Source: an uncultured Bacteroidota bacterium (GTDB lineage Bacteria; Bacteroidota; Bacteroidia; B-17B0; Aurantibacillaceae). From it: a stretch of 11,353 bases of DNA. Positions 1 to 6,180 of this stretch are shown piece after piece. The stretch's first letter is position 1. Each line of letters starts with the position of its first letter. The notes under the pieces were generated by a model, which ran no database searches, was not told the origin of the DNA, and saw only the letters and a list, made by a program, of their open reading frames with translations. The DNA lies in the NCBI GenBank assembly GCA_937868675.1, contig CALMNJ010000445.1, positions 1 through 11,353 on the forward strand, in the 5' to 3' direction. Both the position numbers and the translations under genes were made by a program.

Positions 1-1392
1 TACCCCGTATTTGGTAGCGATTGAATAAAGTGTTTCACCTTTACGCACCCTGTGATAAACGTAAATTTTACGAGGCTTCACAATATTTTCAGCCAGTTGC
101 CTGGTTTCTGTATCGGGTCTCGCAGCCAGGTTCTGATCGGGCTTAATTTCAAGTTTTGGAGGTTCAACCGGTCTGGTTTCTTTCACGTACACCACCAACC
201 TTTTACCAGGCCTGAATCCCTTTTTTCCTAAGTAATTCCAGGTTTTGATTTCCTCAACCGTAACGCCGTACTTACGGGCGATGCTGCTGAGTTTTTCGCC
301 CTGACGCACCGTGTGTACCCTTTTTACCTCAGCTACAATTTCCATCTGATTGGTTGCGGCCATCTGCGCCTTAATAGCATCGTAGATGGCCATTTCGTTA
401 TTCAGAAAATAGGCGATTTTGTTTTTGGGCAAACACATGGTGTTACCCCCCGAAGGAATGAGGCTTTTGCGATACTGCGGATTAAAGTACAATATCTCTT
501 CAACCGTTACATCCAGGGCCTGCGATATCTGCTCAAAACTCATTTGTTCTTTCACTACCACCGTATCCACCTCAAAATAAGTTTTACGCGGTACTGCCGG
601 ATACAGGTTATGTTCGGGGCCATGAGTCATTACATAATTGGCGGCAATAAAGGCTGGCACATAGCCCTGGGTTTCGAGTGGTAAAAATGGTCTTATTTCC
701 CAATAGGTTTTTTTACCGCCACTGCGACGAATGGCTTTGCTGATGGTTCCAGGCCCTGCATTATAAGCCGCCAGCACCATTTGCCAGTCACCAAACATTC
801 CATATAAATTTTTCAGGTATTCGGCAGCTGCTACAGTGGCTTTATATGGGTCGCAGCGCTGATCAATATAGGATGAAACATTGAGTCCGTACATTTTACC
901 GGTTGGGTACATAAACTGCCATAAGCCCATGGCACCTGCTTTTGAACGGGCATAAGGAATGAGGGCGCTTTCAATCACGGCCAGATGTTTGAGTTCAAGC
1001 GGAATATTGTACTTATCGAACACTTCTTCAAACATCGGATAGTACAACTGTGCCATGCCCATCATGCGGCTTACACTTTCACGTTTGCGAACCGTATATA
1101 AATTAATAAACCCCTTAACGTGTTCATTGTACACCAGATCGAACGGCGAAACGGCATCGAGCCTTGCTATGCGGGCCTGATACGCATAATCATCATAGGC
1201 TGGCACACTATCCTGCGCAAAGTGGTATTTATTATTCTTGGGAAAAACCGGCTTTGAAAAGCCCATCTCAAACATTTTTTGGCTTGAGAGGCTATCCAAC
1301 ATATCAGCTACTGGGTTTTCAATGGTTAAGGTTTGTGCCGTAACGCATGCTGCAAACAGCAATGAGGCGGTAGTTGCAAAAGTTTTCTTCAT
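1..1392 (-). CDS. mltD: Membrane-bound lytic murein transglycosylase with LysM repeats, MltD-like (3' end outside window)
   Basis: Predicted periplasmic enzyme that cleaves the MurNAc-GlcNAc bond of peptidoglycan, forming 1,6-anhydromuramic ends. The 464 visible residues start with a signal peptide (MKKTFATTASLLFAACVTAQ). The GH23 (SLT) catalytic domain spans roughly residues 125-250. It shows AVIESALIPYARSKAGAMG, with the catalytic acid at Glu141, then GLWQFM, and AAYNAGPG at 208-215. A degenerate LysM-like segment lies near 274-315. A clear LysM begins at Val359 (VHTVRQGEKLSSIARKYGVT), and a second begins at about 446 (YHRVRKGETLYSIATKYG) and runs off the window. The LysM modules should bind peptidoglycan. 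ATG at 1392 is chosen because Lys-Lys follows at once, as in a signal peptide. An in-frame ATG nine bases upstream (1401) would add Met-Ile-Trp. Phe-Ala-Ala-Cys16 weakly resembles a lipobox, but cleavage after Ala-Gln looks likelier. The gene is divergent from all others here. Domain order matches MltD; the family call is firm, the exact orthologue less so. Confidence 0.93.
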   Translation of the reverse strand, partial: MKKTFATTASLLFAACVTAQTLTIENPVADMLDSLSSQKMFEMGFSKPVFPKNNKYHFAQDSVPAYDDYAYQARIARLDAVSPFDLVYNEHVKGFINLYTVRKRESVSRMMGMAQLYYPMFEEVFDKYNIPLELKHLAVIESALIPYARSKAGAMGLWQFMYPTGKMYGLNVSSYIDQRCDPYKATVAAAEYLKNLYGMFGDWQMVLAAYNAGPGTISKAIRRSGGKKTYWEIRPFLPLETQGYVPAFIAANYVMTHGPEHNLYPAVPRKTYFEVDTVVVKEQMSFEQISQALDVTVEEILYFNPQYRKSLIPSGGNTMCLPKNKIAYFLNNEMAIYDAIKAQMAATNQMEIVAEVKRVHTVRQGEKLSSIARKYGVTVEEIKTWNYLGKKGFRPGKRLVVYVKETRPVEPPKLEIKPDQNLAARPDTETRQLAENIVKPRKIYVYHRVRKGETLYSIATKYGV

Positions 1393-1401
1393 CCAAATCA
1401 T

Positions 1402-1608
1402 GTTTCAAATGGCTTGTTTAATTCCAATAATATTGAACGTATTTATCCTCAAAACGTTACATTTTTCGACAAATGCACCCACTTAACGTTGGACCTTTTT
1501 GTTAAAGACCAAATAACATGCGCGCGTGGGGCAGGTATCAAAAACCAAGTTTAAATATTAAGGCGTTTTGTTTAATGAAGCAACAAATTGAATTGTTAAC
1601 TTCGCGAT
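1402..1608. other. Divergent intergenic region, presumed promoters of both flanking genes
   Basis: This AT-rich stretch separates the divergent lytic transglycosylase and PH-like membrane protein genes, so it should hold the promoters of both. I see no clean Bacteroidota promoter (TTTG, about 19-21 bases, TAnnTTTG) reading leftwards. Reading rightwards, the best match is TAACTTCG at 1597-1604. Two AACGTT palindromes lie at 1453-1458 and 1485-1490, 32 bp apart (about three helical turns). They could be a regulator site or chance. No RNA gene or small ORF is convincing. Confidence 0.4.
1597..1604 (+). promoter_or_regulatory. Possible -7 element (TAACTTCG) for the PH-like membrane protein gene
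   Basis: TAACTTCG is one base off the Bacteroidota -7 consensus TAnnTTTG. A TTTG at 1567-1570 could be the -33 element, but the 26-base spacer is longer than usual. If used, transcription would start at or within a few bases of the GTG at 1609, giving a leaderless or nearly leaderless message. The similar TAATTTCG lies upstream of exbB. The call rests on pattern only. Confidence 0.25.
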
Positions 1609-2094
1609 GTGAAAAACTCCGATTTATTTGAACCGCCGCTGACCAATATCGAAAGGGCCCCATCAATTCTTATTCTGCACGTATTACTGAGCGTGGTGCT
1701 CGACTATTTTGTTTTCCGTTTTTTTACTGCGAGTAATGCCGGGCTTGATTACGTTCAGGTAATTGGTTTTAATATTCACATGAGTATATGGGGCTTTCTT
1801 CTGGTAACACCCGCCGCCCTGCTAACCTTTCAGTCGTTGTGGCTTATTTTAAATCCTTTTGCCCTGATATACAAGGACCGGGTGGAGTTCCGTTACTCAC
1901 TCTTCGGAAACAGGCGGCGTTATTTTACCGACATCAAAAAAGTTGTAAAAGCCAAAGACGGAAAAACATATCTGATCTTCACTGACGACGAGGCCGAGCC
2001 CCTTAAACTATTTGGTATCCGCAAATCGCACATCAGCCTGCTTATGCAGGAGCTTGACAAACAAATGGCTTTAGCCAGACAGTTTGCTCCGTAA
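1609..2094 (+). CDS. Small membrane protein, two TM helices plus a PH-like C-terminal region; function unknown
   Basis: I do not recognise a named family. The 161-residue product has a short polar N-terminus and two hydrophobic helices, about 19-40 (ILILHVLLSVVLDYFVFRFF) and 58-82 (MSIWGFLLVTPAALLTFQSL). A soluble part at about 86-150 follows, with alternating strand-like segments (ALIYKDRVEFRYSLFGNRRR, IKKVVKAKDGKTYLIF) and a final amphipathic helix (HISLLMQELDKQMA). Two TM helices followed by a basic loop and short strands is the layout of bacterial PH-domain membrane proteins, so a PH-like fold is inferred, not shown. GTG is the start because an in-frame stop (TAA, 1597-1599) lies four codons upstream and no in-frame ATG exists before the first helix. 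An ATG two bases upstream is followed directly by TGA. It stands alone, with the repeat-bearing gap downstream. Confidence 0.75.
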   Translation: MKNSDLFEPPLTNIERAPSILILHVLLSVVLDYFVFRFFTASNAGLDYVQVIGFNIHMSIWGFLLVTPAALLTFQSLWLILNPFALIYKDRVEFRYSLFGNRRRYFTDIKKVVKAKDGKTYLIFTDDEAEPLKLFGIRKSHISLLMQELDKQMALARQFAP

Positions 2095-2189
2095 GCCACA
2101 AAGTCAGCATCGCGGTTCTGCGTTTTAAAATTTTCTTATCACCGGAGTTGGCAGAGCTGCCGTATTAGCCACGTATATTACGGGCATCT

Positions 2190-2343
2190 GCGCCAGGTAC
2201 CATAGCGACAGCCAGGCGCAGCAAGGCCCCGGAGCCGTTGCGCGGCGGAGGCTTTAAGCGGCGGCGAAGAGACCCCGCACGCACATGCTCCCGCGGCCCG
2301 GCGGGCCTTGCAAGCCGGGCAAAGCGGAGGGCCCACAAGGCGC
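2190..2343 (+). repeat. GC-rich intergenic repeat element, copy A
   Basis: This 154-bp block is far richer in GC than its flanks. It begins GCGCCAGG and ends GGCGC, so its ends are a 5-bp inverted repeat. It shares the GCGCCAGG head with copies B and C, GGCGCAGC and GCCGTTGC with copy B, and GGAGGC with both. Inside it, GCCCGGC at 2296-2302 pairs with GCCGGGC at 2314-2320, leaving an 11-base loop. Short open frames cross it on both strands but have no protein-like features. The rest of the 2095-2504 gap is AT-richer and contains only weak promoter-like motifs. Such elements seem to recur in Bacteroidota intergenic DNA, but I cannot name the family. Confidence 0.65.
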
Positions 2344-2365
2344 TTAACAACTTCATCAATCCCAG

Positions 2366-2398
2366 TTTATTCATAGCCTTACTCGGTTTGTATCTTTT
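2366..2398 (+). promoter_or_regulatory. Possible distal promoter of the exbB cluster
   Basis: TTTA at 2366-2369 and TATCTTTT at 2391-2398 are separated by 21 bases. Each is one mismatch from the Bacteroidota -33/-7 consensus (TTTG and TAnnTTTG). The leader to exbB would be about 100 nt. This competes with the proximal motif at 2479-2486, and I cannot decide between them from sequence alone. Confidence 0.3.
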
Positions 2399-2478
2399 TT
2401 GCGCTCAACCGTTTATAATAAACAAATCGCTGTTTAAAATCAGTCTATGGTAAACTAATACCAACTTCTGCTAAGACT

Positions 2479-2486
2479 TAATTTCG
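2479..2486 (+). promoter_or_regulatory. Possible proximal -7 element (TAATTTCG) of the exbB cluster
   Basis: TAATTTCG lies 18 bases before the exbB ATG and is one base off TAnnTTTG. No convincing -33 TTTG lies at the expected distance. The spacing to the start codon would give a very short leader, as is common in this phylum. No Shine-Dalgarno sequence is present before the ATG. Confidence 0.3.
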
Positions 2487-2504
2487 TATTTAAACAAAAA
2501 CACT

Positions 2505-3248
2505 ATGTTAAATTTCATCCTGCAAACCGGCACTGCAACTGCTCCACTTGTTCAATCAGCAACCGATAGTTTAAAAAACAGCGTCACTACGGGGCTTCAG
2601 ACTTCAACACCCGCAGCCGTGACAGAAACCAAGATTTCGCTTATGGAAATGATTATGAAGGGCGGCCCCATAATGCTGCCACTGGCGCTGCTGCTGCTGG
2701 TTTCGGTTTATATTCTGGTTGAAAGATTACTGGTGCTAAGCCGCGCCTCCAAGAGCGCCGACACACTTATACCCGGAATAAAAGAAATGATCCATAATGG
2801 AAACCTTTCCAATGCAAAGGCCATGTGCAACAGCATTAACACCCCCGAAAGTACTATGATAGCACAGGGCGTGTCGCGCGTAGGTCAGGCAACCGAAGAG
2901 ATACGCGCGGCCATGGATAAAAGTGGTGCAGCCGAAATTGGAAAACTGGAAAAAAACCTGAACGTACTAAACATCATTGGACGCATAGCCCCCATGTTTG
3001 GTTTTATTGGAACCATTATTGGTGTAATCACCATATTTTATGACATATCGCTTGCCAGAACCGTTGAGATTGAGGTGATCTCAAAAGGCCTCTACCAGAA
3101 AATGGTCACTTCGGCCGGTGGCTTGGTTGTGGGTGTGCTCGCATTTGTTTGCTACCACTGGCTAAACGCCCGCATTGATAAAATTGCCCGCCGCATGGAA
3201 GATGCCCAGATTAAATTTATGGACATGCTGAACGAGCCTGCAAAGTAA
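2505..3248 (+). CDS. exbB: MotA/TolQ/ExbB family proton channel protein, ExbB
   Basis: This is the inner-membrane channel subunit that, with ExbD, uses the proton gradient to energise the TonB partner. The 247-residue product has a Thr/Ser-rich N-terminal tail (1-45) and three TM helices. TM1 is at about 53-75 (GGPIMLPLALLLLVSVYILV). TM2 is at about 156-178 and holds the family core APMFGFIGTIIGVITIF at 162-178. TM3 is at about 198-222 and holds KMVTSAGGLVVGVLAF, where Thr202 matches the conserved pore threonine region. The large cytoplasmic loop (80-150) between TM1 and TM2 is typical. Residues 179-197, between TM2 and TM3, contain the usual ISKGLYQKMVTSA stretch. It heads a cluster with exbD 56 bp downstream, then the TonB-like gene. 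The context favours ExbB over MotA or TolQ because no tol-pal or flagellar genes are nearby. Confidence 0.93.
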   Translation: MLNFILQTGTATAPLVQSATDSLKNSVTTGLQTSTPAAVTETKISLMEMIMKGGPIMLPLALLLLVSVYILVERLLVLSRASKSADTLIPGIKEMIHNGNLSNAKAMCNSINTPESTMIAQGVSRVGQATEEIRAAMDKSGAAEIGKLEKNLNVLNIIGRIAPMFGFIGTIIGVITIFYDISLARTVEIEVISKGLYQKMVTSAGGLVVGVLAFVCYHWLNARIDKIARRMEDAQIKFMDMLNEPAK

Positions 3249-3282
3249 GAGACCACCCAAATATAACTAAAGGAGACCACCC
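3249..3282 (+). repeat. Short direct repeat (GAGACCACCC, two copies) between exbB and exbD
   Basis: GAGACCACCC occurs at 3249-3258, directly after the exbB stop, and again at 3273-3282, 24 bp apart. The intervening bases are AT-rich. This 56-bp gap is the widest in an otherwise tight cluster. It could be a small duplication or an RNA-level element; no hairpin is evident. Confidence 0.5.
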
Positions 3283-3304
3283 GCTACTCTTAAATAAATA
3301 ACCA

Positions 3305-3712
3305 ATGACATTACGCAAACGACACAGGGAATCGGAAGTGAGCACAGACTCGCTTAACGACATCATGTTCTTCCTGCTGCTTTTTTTTCTGATCCTTTCC
3401 ACCATGGTGAGTCCTAACTCCATCAAGGTAAATCTGCCAAAAGCCGATGCTGAGAAGATCGTCCAGAATCAAACACATCCCATTCACGTGGCGTTAACCA
3501 AAGACAAAAAATATTTTGTGAACAATGTCGAAATTCAAAAAGAAGGATTGCAGGCCGAGATATCAAAATTTGCTGCCAAAGAAGCCGAACCCACGGTTCT
3601 GATGCATCTGGACAAAGAACTTTCGATCCAGGACGAAATTGACGTGATGACCATTTGCTACAAGCTAAAATGTAAAACGGTGCTGGCTACGGCCGCATCC
3701 GAAAAAAAATAA
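3305..3712 (+). CDS. exbD: Biopolymer transport protein ExbD/TolR family
   Basis: This is the single-pass partner of ExbB in the proton-driven motor. The 135-residue product has a short basic cytoplasmic N-terminus (MTLRKRHRESEVSTDSLND) and one TM helix at about 19-36 (DIMFFLLLFFLILSTM). Asp19, at the start of the helix, corresponds to the essential proton-carrying aspartate of ExbD/TolR. The periplasmic domain (about 40-130) shows the family's pattern of short strands, with HPIHVALTKDKKYFVNN and a PTVLMHLDKELSIQDEIDVM segment. It lies 56 bp after exbB and 6 bp before the TonB-like gene, so cotranscription is likely. Only one ExbD is present; many Bacteroidota clusters have two. Confidence 0.93.
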   Translation: MTLRKRHRESEVSTDSLNDIMFFLLLFFLILSTMVSPNSIKVNLPKADAEKIVQNQTHPIHVALTKDKKYFVNNVEIQKEGLQAEISKFAAKEAEPTVLMHLDKELSIQDEIDVMTICYKLKCKTVLATAASEKK

Positions 3713-3718
3713 AAACCA

Positions 3719-4582
3719 ATGGAACTCACCGCAACACAGGAAAATAAGTACAGGCTTATTTCGGGAAGCGTGACGCTGCTGTTTTTAGCGCTGCTTCTGC
3801 TTTTTTTAATCCTCTTTAATATCATTACGCCCAATCCGCCTTTTCCGGAAGGCGGCGGCGGCGGCGGCATTGAACTTGGCTTTGGAACCATGAATGCGGG
3901 CACCAACGACATGGACTACGGCACGATGGGCGAGGCTACCAACGTGGTAGCCGAAAAGCCCGATACCAAAGAAAACGTGCTTACGGATGAGAACGGTGAA
4001 TCCGTGCCGCTTGATGAAAAGCAGCCCGAAGTAAACGTGAAGGAAAACAAAACCGTTATTAAACCGGCATCGCCTAAAGAACCCGTGCACGTAGAAACCA
4101 TGGCCGAAAAAATTGCCAAAAAGGCAAAAAAACATAAAGGCCAGGATGGTGGCGGCACCGGCAGCAGCGGCCAGCAGGGCGACAACGGCTCGCCGGAAGG
4201 AATTGGTGATGGTGGCGATGGTGGAAGCGGTGGTGGCAAGGGCGGTGGAAACGGAACAGGAATTGGCCCCGGAAATGGCAGCGGCATTGGCCCCGGCAGC
4301 GGAGGCGGTATAGGCATCAGTGCAAAACTGGCTGGTGGTGTATTGGTAAAACCACCCAAACTGCCCAGCGACACAAAAGAAGAAGGTAAAGTGGTGGTTG
4401 AAATAACCGTTGACAGCGATGGTAATGTGATTGACGCCGACCCTAACGGGCGTGGCACCACCACAAGCAGTGCCATTCTGAAAGCCAAAGCCAAACGCGC
4501 CGCGCTGGATACAAAATTCAGCTCGAACGAAAAATTTGATGAACGTCACGGTACCATCACAATTGTATTCGCATTTGATTAA
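3719..4582 (+). CDS. tonB: TonB-like energy transducer with a glycine-rich linker
   Basis: The protein is predicted to carry energy from ExbB-ExbD across the periplasm to outer-membrane transporters. The 287 residues form an N-terminal TM anchor at about 14-37 (ISGSVTLLFLALLLLFLILF), a short proline segment (TPNPPFPEG) and six glycines. A charged segment follows (about 70-140, with AEKIAKKAKKHKGQ at its end). A glycine-rich linker spans about 141-200, and a small C-terminal domain spans 201-287 (EEGKVVVEITVDSDGNVIDA, ending GTITIVFAFD). That last domain has the alpha/beta pattern and DxDGNV turn of TonB C-terminal domains. The linker includes an 8-residue tandem repeat, GIGPGNGS then GIGPGSGG (24-bp DNA repeat, 4259-4306). 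TonB linkers are usually rich in Pro with Glu/Lys, so the glycine linker is atypical. It is 6 bp from exbD and 3 bp from folC. Family call is good; whether it serves TonB-dependent receptors is inferred from context. Confidence 0.85.
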   Translation: MELTATQENKYRLISGSVTLLFLALLLLFLILFNIITPNPPFPEGGGGGGIELGFGTMNAGTNDMDYGTMGEATNVVAEKPDTKENVLTDENGESVPLDEKQPEVNVKENKTVIKPASPKEPVHVETMAEKIAKKAKKHKGQDGGGTGSSGQQGDNGSPEGIGDGGDGGSGGGKGGGNGTGIGPGNGSGIGPGSGGGIGISAKLAGGVLVKPPKLPSDTKEEGKVVVEITVDSDGNVIDADPNGRGTTTSSAILKAKAKRAALDTKFSSNEKFDERHGTITIVFAFD

Positions 4583-4585
4583 AAC

Positions 4586-5881
4586 ATGAGGTATCAACAA
4601 ACGCTGGATTATTTGTTCGCGCGTTTACCGATGTATCAGCGGGTTGGCGCAGCCGCCTACAAAGCCGACCTGGACAACACCATCAAGCTTACCGAGGCGC
4701 TGGGCAAGCCGCACGGCAAACTCAAATTTATACACGTGGCCGGCACCAATGGCAAAGGTTCGAGCAGCCACATGCTTGCCGCCGTGCTTCAACAGTCGGG
4801 TTACAAAACCGGACTTTACACCTCGCCTCATTTACTCGATTTCAGAGAGCGCATTAAGGTAAACGGGAAAATGATTCCCAAAAACAACGTGGTGGAATTT
4901 GTAGACAAATACAAGGCCGCATTTGAAGAAATTAACCCCAGCTTTTTTGAATGGAGTTTTGCCCTGGCCCTCAACTATTTTGTTGCCGAAGAAGTAGATG
5001 TAGCGGTGATTGAAGTGGGACTTGGCGGCAGGCTTGATTCCACCAACATCATCACGCCGCGTGCCTGCCTGATAACAAACATCAGCTATGACCACATGAA
5101 CCTGCTGGGCGACACGCTCGAAAAAATTGGCCGCGAAAAAGCAGGTATCATCAAGCCGCGCGTACCCGTGGTTGTCAGTCAGTATCAGTCCGACACAGGG
5201 CCCATGTTCAGTGCTGTGGCCAAAGAGCACAAAGCCCCCATCGAGTTTGCCGACAAAAACTATAAAGTACTGTCAGGTAAAATAATCAACGGGTTTTTGC
5301 ATGTTAGCCTGCTGAACAAAAAAACAGGACTGCAGGAAACGTACGAACTGGACCTTACAGGAAACTACCAGATAAAAAACCTGCTGGGTGTGCTGGTTAC
5401 GCTTGAACAGGTTGCAAAAGCCGGTTTTATTATTGAGCCGGCAAACATAACCAAAGCGCTTAAACAGGTGGTGAAGCTTACAGGCTTGCAGGGTCGCTGG
5501 CAGACATTAAGTGAAAAACCACTCACAGTAGCTGACACGGGGCATAATGAGGAAGGCATTAAACAGGTTCTTGAAAACATAAAGCAACAACGGTTTACGC
5601 ATCTGCACATGGTGTTTGGTGTGGTAAATGACAAAAGCATTCACAGCATTCTTGCACTTTTACCCAAAGATGCACATTACTATTTTGTGAAGGCTTCGGT
5701 GCCCAGGGCGCTTGATTCGGGGGAGCTGGCAGCGCAAGCCAAAAAGCACAAACTGTGCGGTACTGCATACAATACGGTGGAGGCCGGACTCATGGCCGCG
5801 CGCAAAGCCGCTAAAAAAACCGATCTGATTTTTATTGGCGGCAGCACCTTTGTGGTGGCCGATGCGCTGGCCTTAGCTTAA
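4586..5881 (+). CDS. folC: Bifunctional dihydrofolate synthase / folylpolyglutamate synthase FolC
   Basis: A cytoplasmic Mur-ligase-fold enzyme that joins L-glutamate to dihydropteroate and extends the glutamate tail of reduced folates, using ATP. The 431 residues match the family's usual length. Motifs in order are: TLDYLFARLPMYQRVGAAAY at the N-terminus, the ATP-binding GTNGKGSSSH (P-loop 53-59), and YTSPHLLDFRERIKVNG (78-94), which binds pterin substrate. Next are the EVGLGGRLDSTN block at 143-154, DHMNLLG at 169-175, and REKAGIIKP at 183-191, whose Lys185 is the expected carbamylated lysine. LQGRWQ lies at 301-306, and ADTGHNEEG at 316-324 is the Bacteroidota form of the usual DGAHNP motif. 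All key residues are present, so it should be active. It starts 3 bp after the TonB-like stop and is likely translated from the exbB message. Folate synthesis has no direct link with TonB, so the pairing is probably only cotranscription. Confidence 0.96.
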   Translation: MRYQQTLDYLFARLPMYQRVGAAAYKADLDNTIKLTEALGKPHGKLKFIHVAGTNGKGSSSHMLAAVLQQSGYKTGLYTSPHLLDFRERIKVNGKMIPKNNVVEFVDKYKAAFEEINPSFFEWSFALALNYFVAEEVDVAVIEVGLGGRLDSTNIITPRACLITNISYDHMNLLGDTLEKIGREKAGIIKPRVPVVVSQYQSDTGPMFSAVAKEHKAPIEFADKNYKVLSGKIINGFLHVSLLNKKTGLQETYELDLTGNYQIKNLLGVLVTLEQVAKAGFIIEPANITKALKQVVKLTGLQGRWQTLSEKPLTVADTGHNEEGIKQVLENIKQQRFTHLHMVFGVVNDKSIHSILALLPKDAHYYFVKASVPRALDSGELAAQAKKHKLCGTAYNTVEAGLMAARKAAKKTDLIFIGGSTFVVADALALA

Positions 5882-5905
5882 TCTTTTTTATTTCTTTTTA
5901 TTTGG

Positions 5906-6089
5906 GGCGCTTGTCGGTGCAGGCCCGGTTCAACTTAACCTGCCTGCCCCGCCACCGGGCTTTTCATTTCGGCCGGCTTACCAAACAAAAATGCCTGTGC
6001 GCTGCGGTGGCTCGCTCCGTTCGCCTCCTCCCTGCAACGGCATTTTTTTTTGTTCGGCTGCGCCGGGCCTCCATTACAATCCCTGGCGC
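5906..6089 (-). repeat. GC-rich intergenic repeat element, copy B (minus orientation)
   Basis: Read on the minus strand, this 184-bp block starts GCGCCAGGGAT, the same 11 bases that start copy C. It shares GAGGAGGC and GCGAGCC with copy C, and GGCGCAGC and GCCGTTGC with copy A. It is built of nested inverted repeats: GCGC at 5907-5910 with 6086-6089, AGGCCCGG at 5921-5928 with CCGGGCCT at 6063-6070, and AAAAATGCC at 5987-5995 with GGCATTTTT at 6039-6047. The whole block could fold into one long hairpin or cruciform. It fills much of the folC-tex gap. An open frame across it (5902-6138, plus strand) shows no protein family features and is taken as chance. Confidence 0.65.
5987..6051 (+). terminator. 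Possible rho-independent terminator downstream of folC, inside copy B
   Basis: AAAAATGCC at 5987-5995 pairs with GGCATTTTT at 6039-6047, and a run of nine T (6043-6051) overlaps the 3' arm. The loop of about 43 bases is long, though GC-rich and able to form inner pairs. The T run follows the plus-strand GC stem, so it suits stopping the exbB-folC transcript. Because it is part of a dispersed element, termination may be a by-product of the repeat. Confidence 0.35.
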
Positions 6090-6180
6090 TGAGTGTCAAA
6101 ACCCCAATATAAATATTAACGACACGTTATTGGCCTGAATAAAACAAAAATCGTTTTTACAGCTCCAACAACGGAATTTT
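6090..6180. other. 91-bp AT-rich spacer between divergent repeat copies B and C
   Basis: The spacer lies between ATCCCTGGCGC (6079-6089) and GCGCCAGGGAT (6181-6191), a perfect 11-bp inverted repeat. It is AT-rich, unlike both neighbours. I see no ORF, no clean promoter and no RNA gene in it. Together with copies B and C and the plain 93-bp leader 6289-6381 it makes up the 500-bp folC-tex gap. Confidence 0.5.

Noticed and set aside
313..684. Plus-strand open frame of 123 codons inside the lytic transglycosylase gene.
   Set aside because: The minus strand encodes LysM and the end of the GH23 region with clear motifs. The plus frame has no recognisable features.
1345..1347. Cys16 of the lytic transglycosylase as a lipoprotein attachment site.
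   Set aside because: Phe at -3 is unusual for a lipobox, and a standard signal peptidase I site after Ala-Gln fits better. It remains possible.
1453..1490. Two AACGTT palindromes 32 bp apart as a possible operator.
   Set aside because: Six-base palindromes of this kind are common by chance in AT-rich intergenic DNA, and there is no supporting regulator nearby.
2150..2161. GGCAGAGCTGCC as a terminator stem after the PH-like protein gene.
   Set aside because: The two-base centre leaves no loop for an RNA hairpin, and no T run follows.
2165..2453. Short open frames across repeat copy A on both strands.
   Set aside because: They have the same low-complexity Arg/Gly/Pro composition and no protein motifs. 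The DNA is explained by the repeat.
3806..4600. Long minus-strand open frames opposite the TonB-like gene (also 3916-4494).
   Set aside because: They arise because the glycine-rich GGN codons of the sense strand read as Ala- or Pro-rich codons in reverse. The sense gene has a clear family and context.
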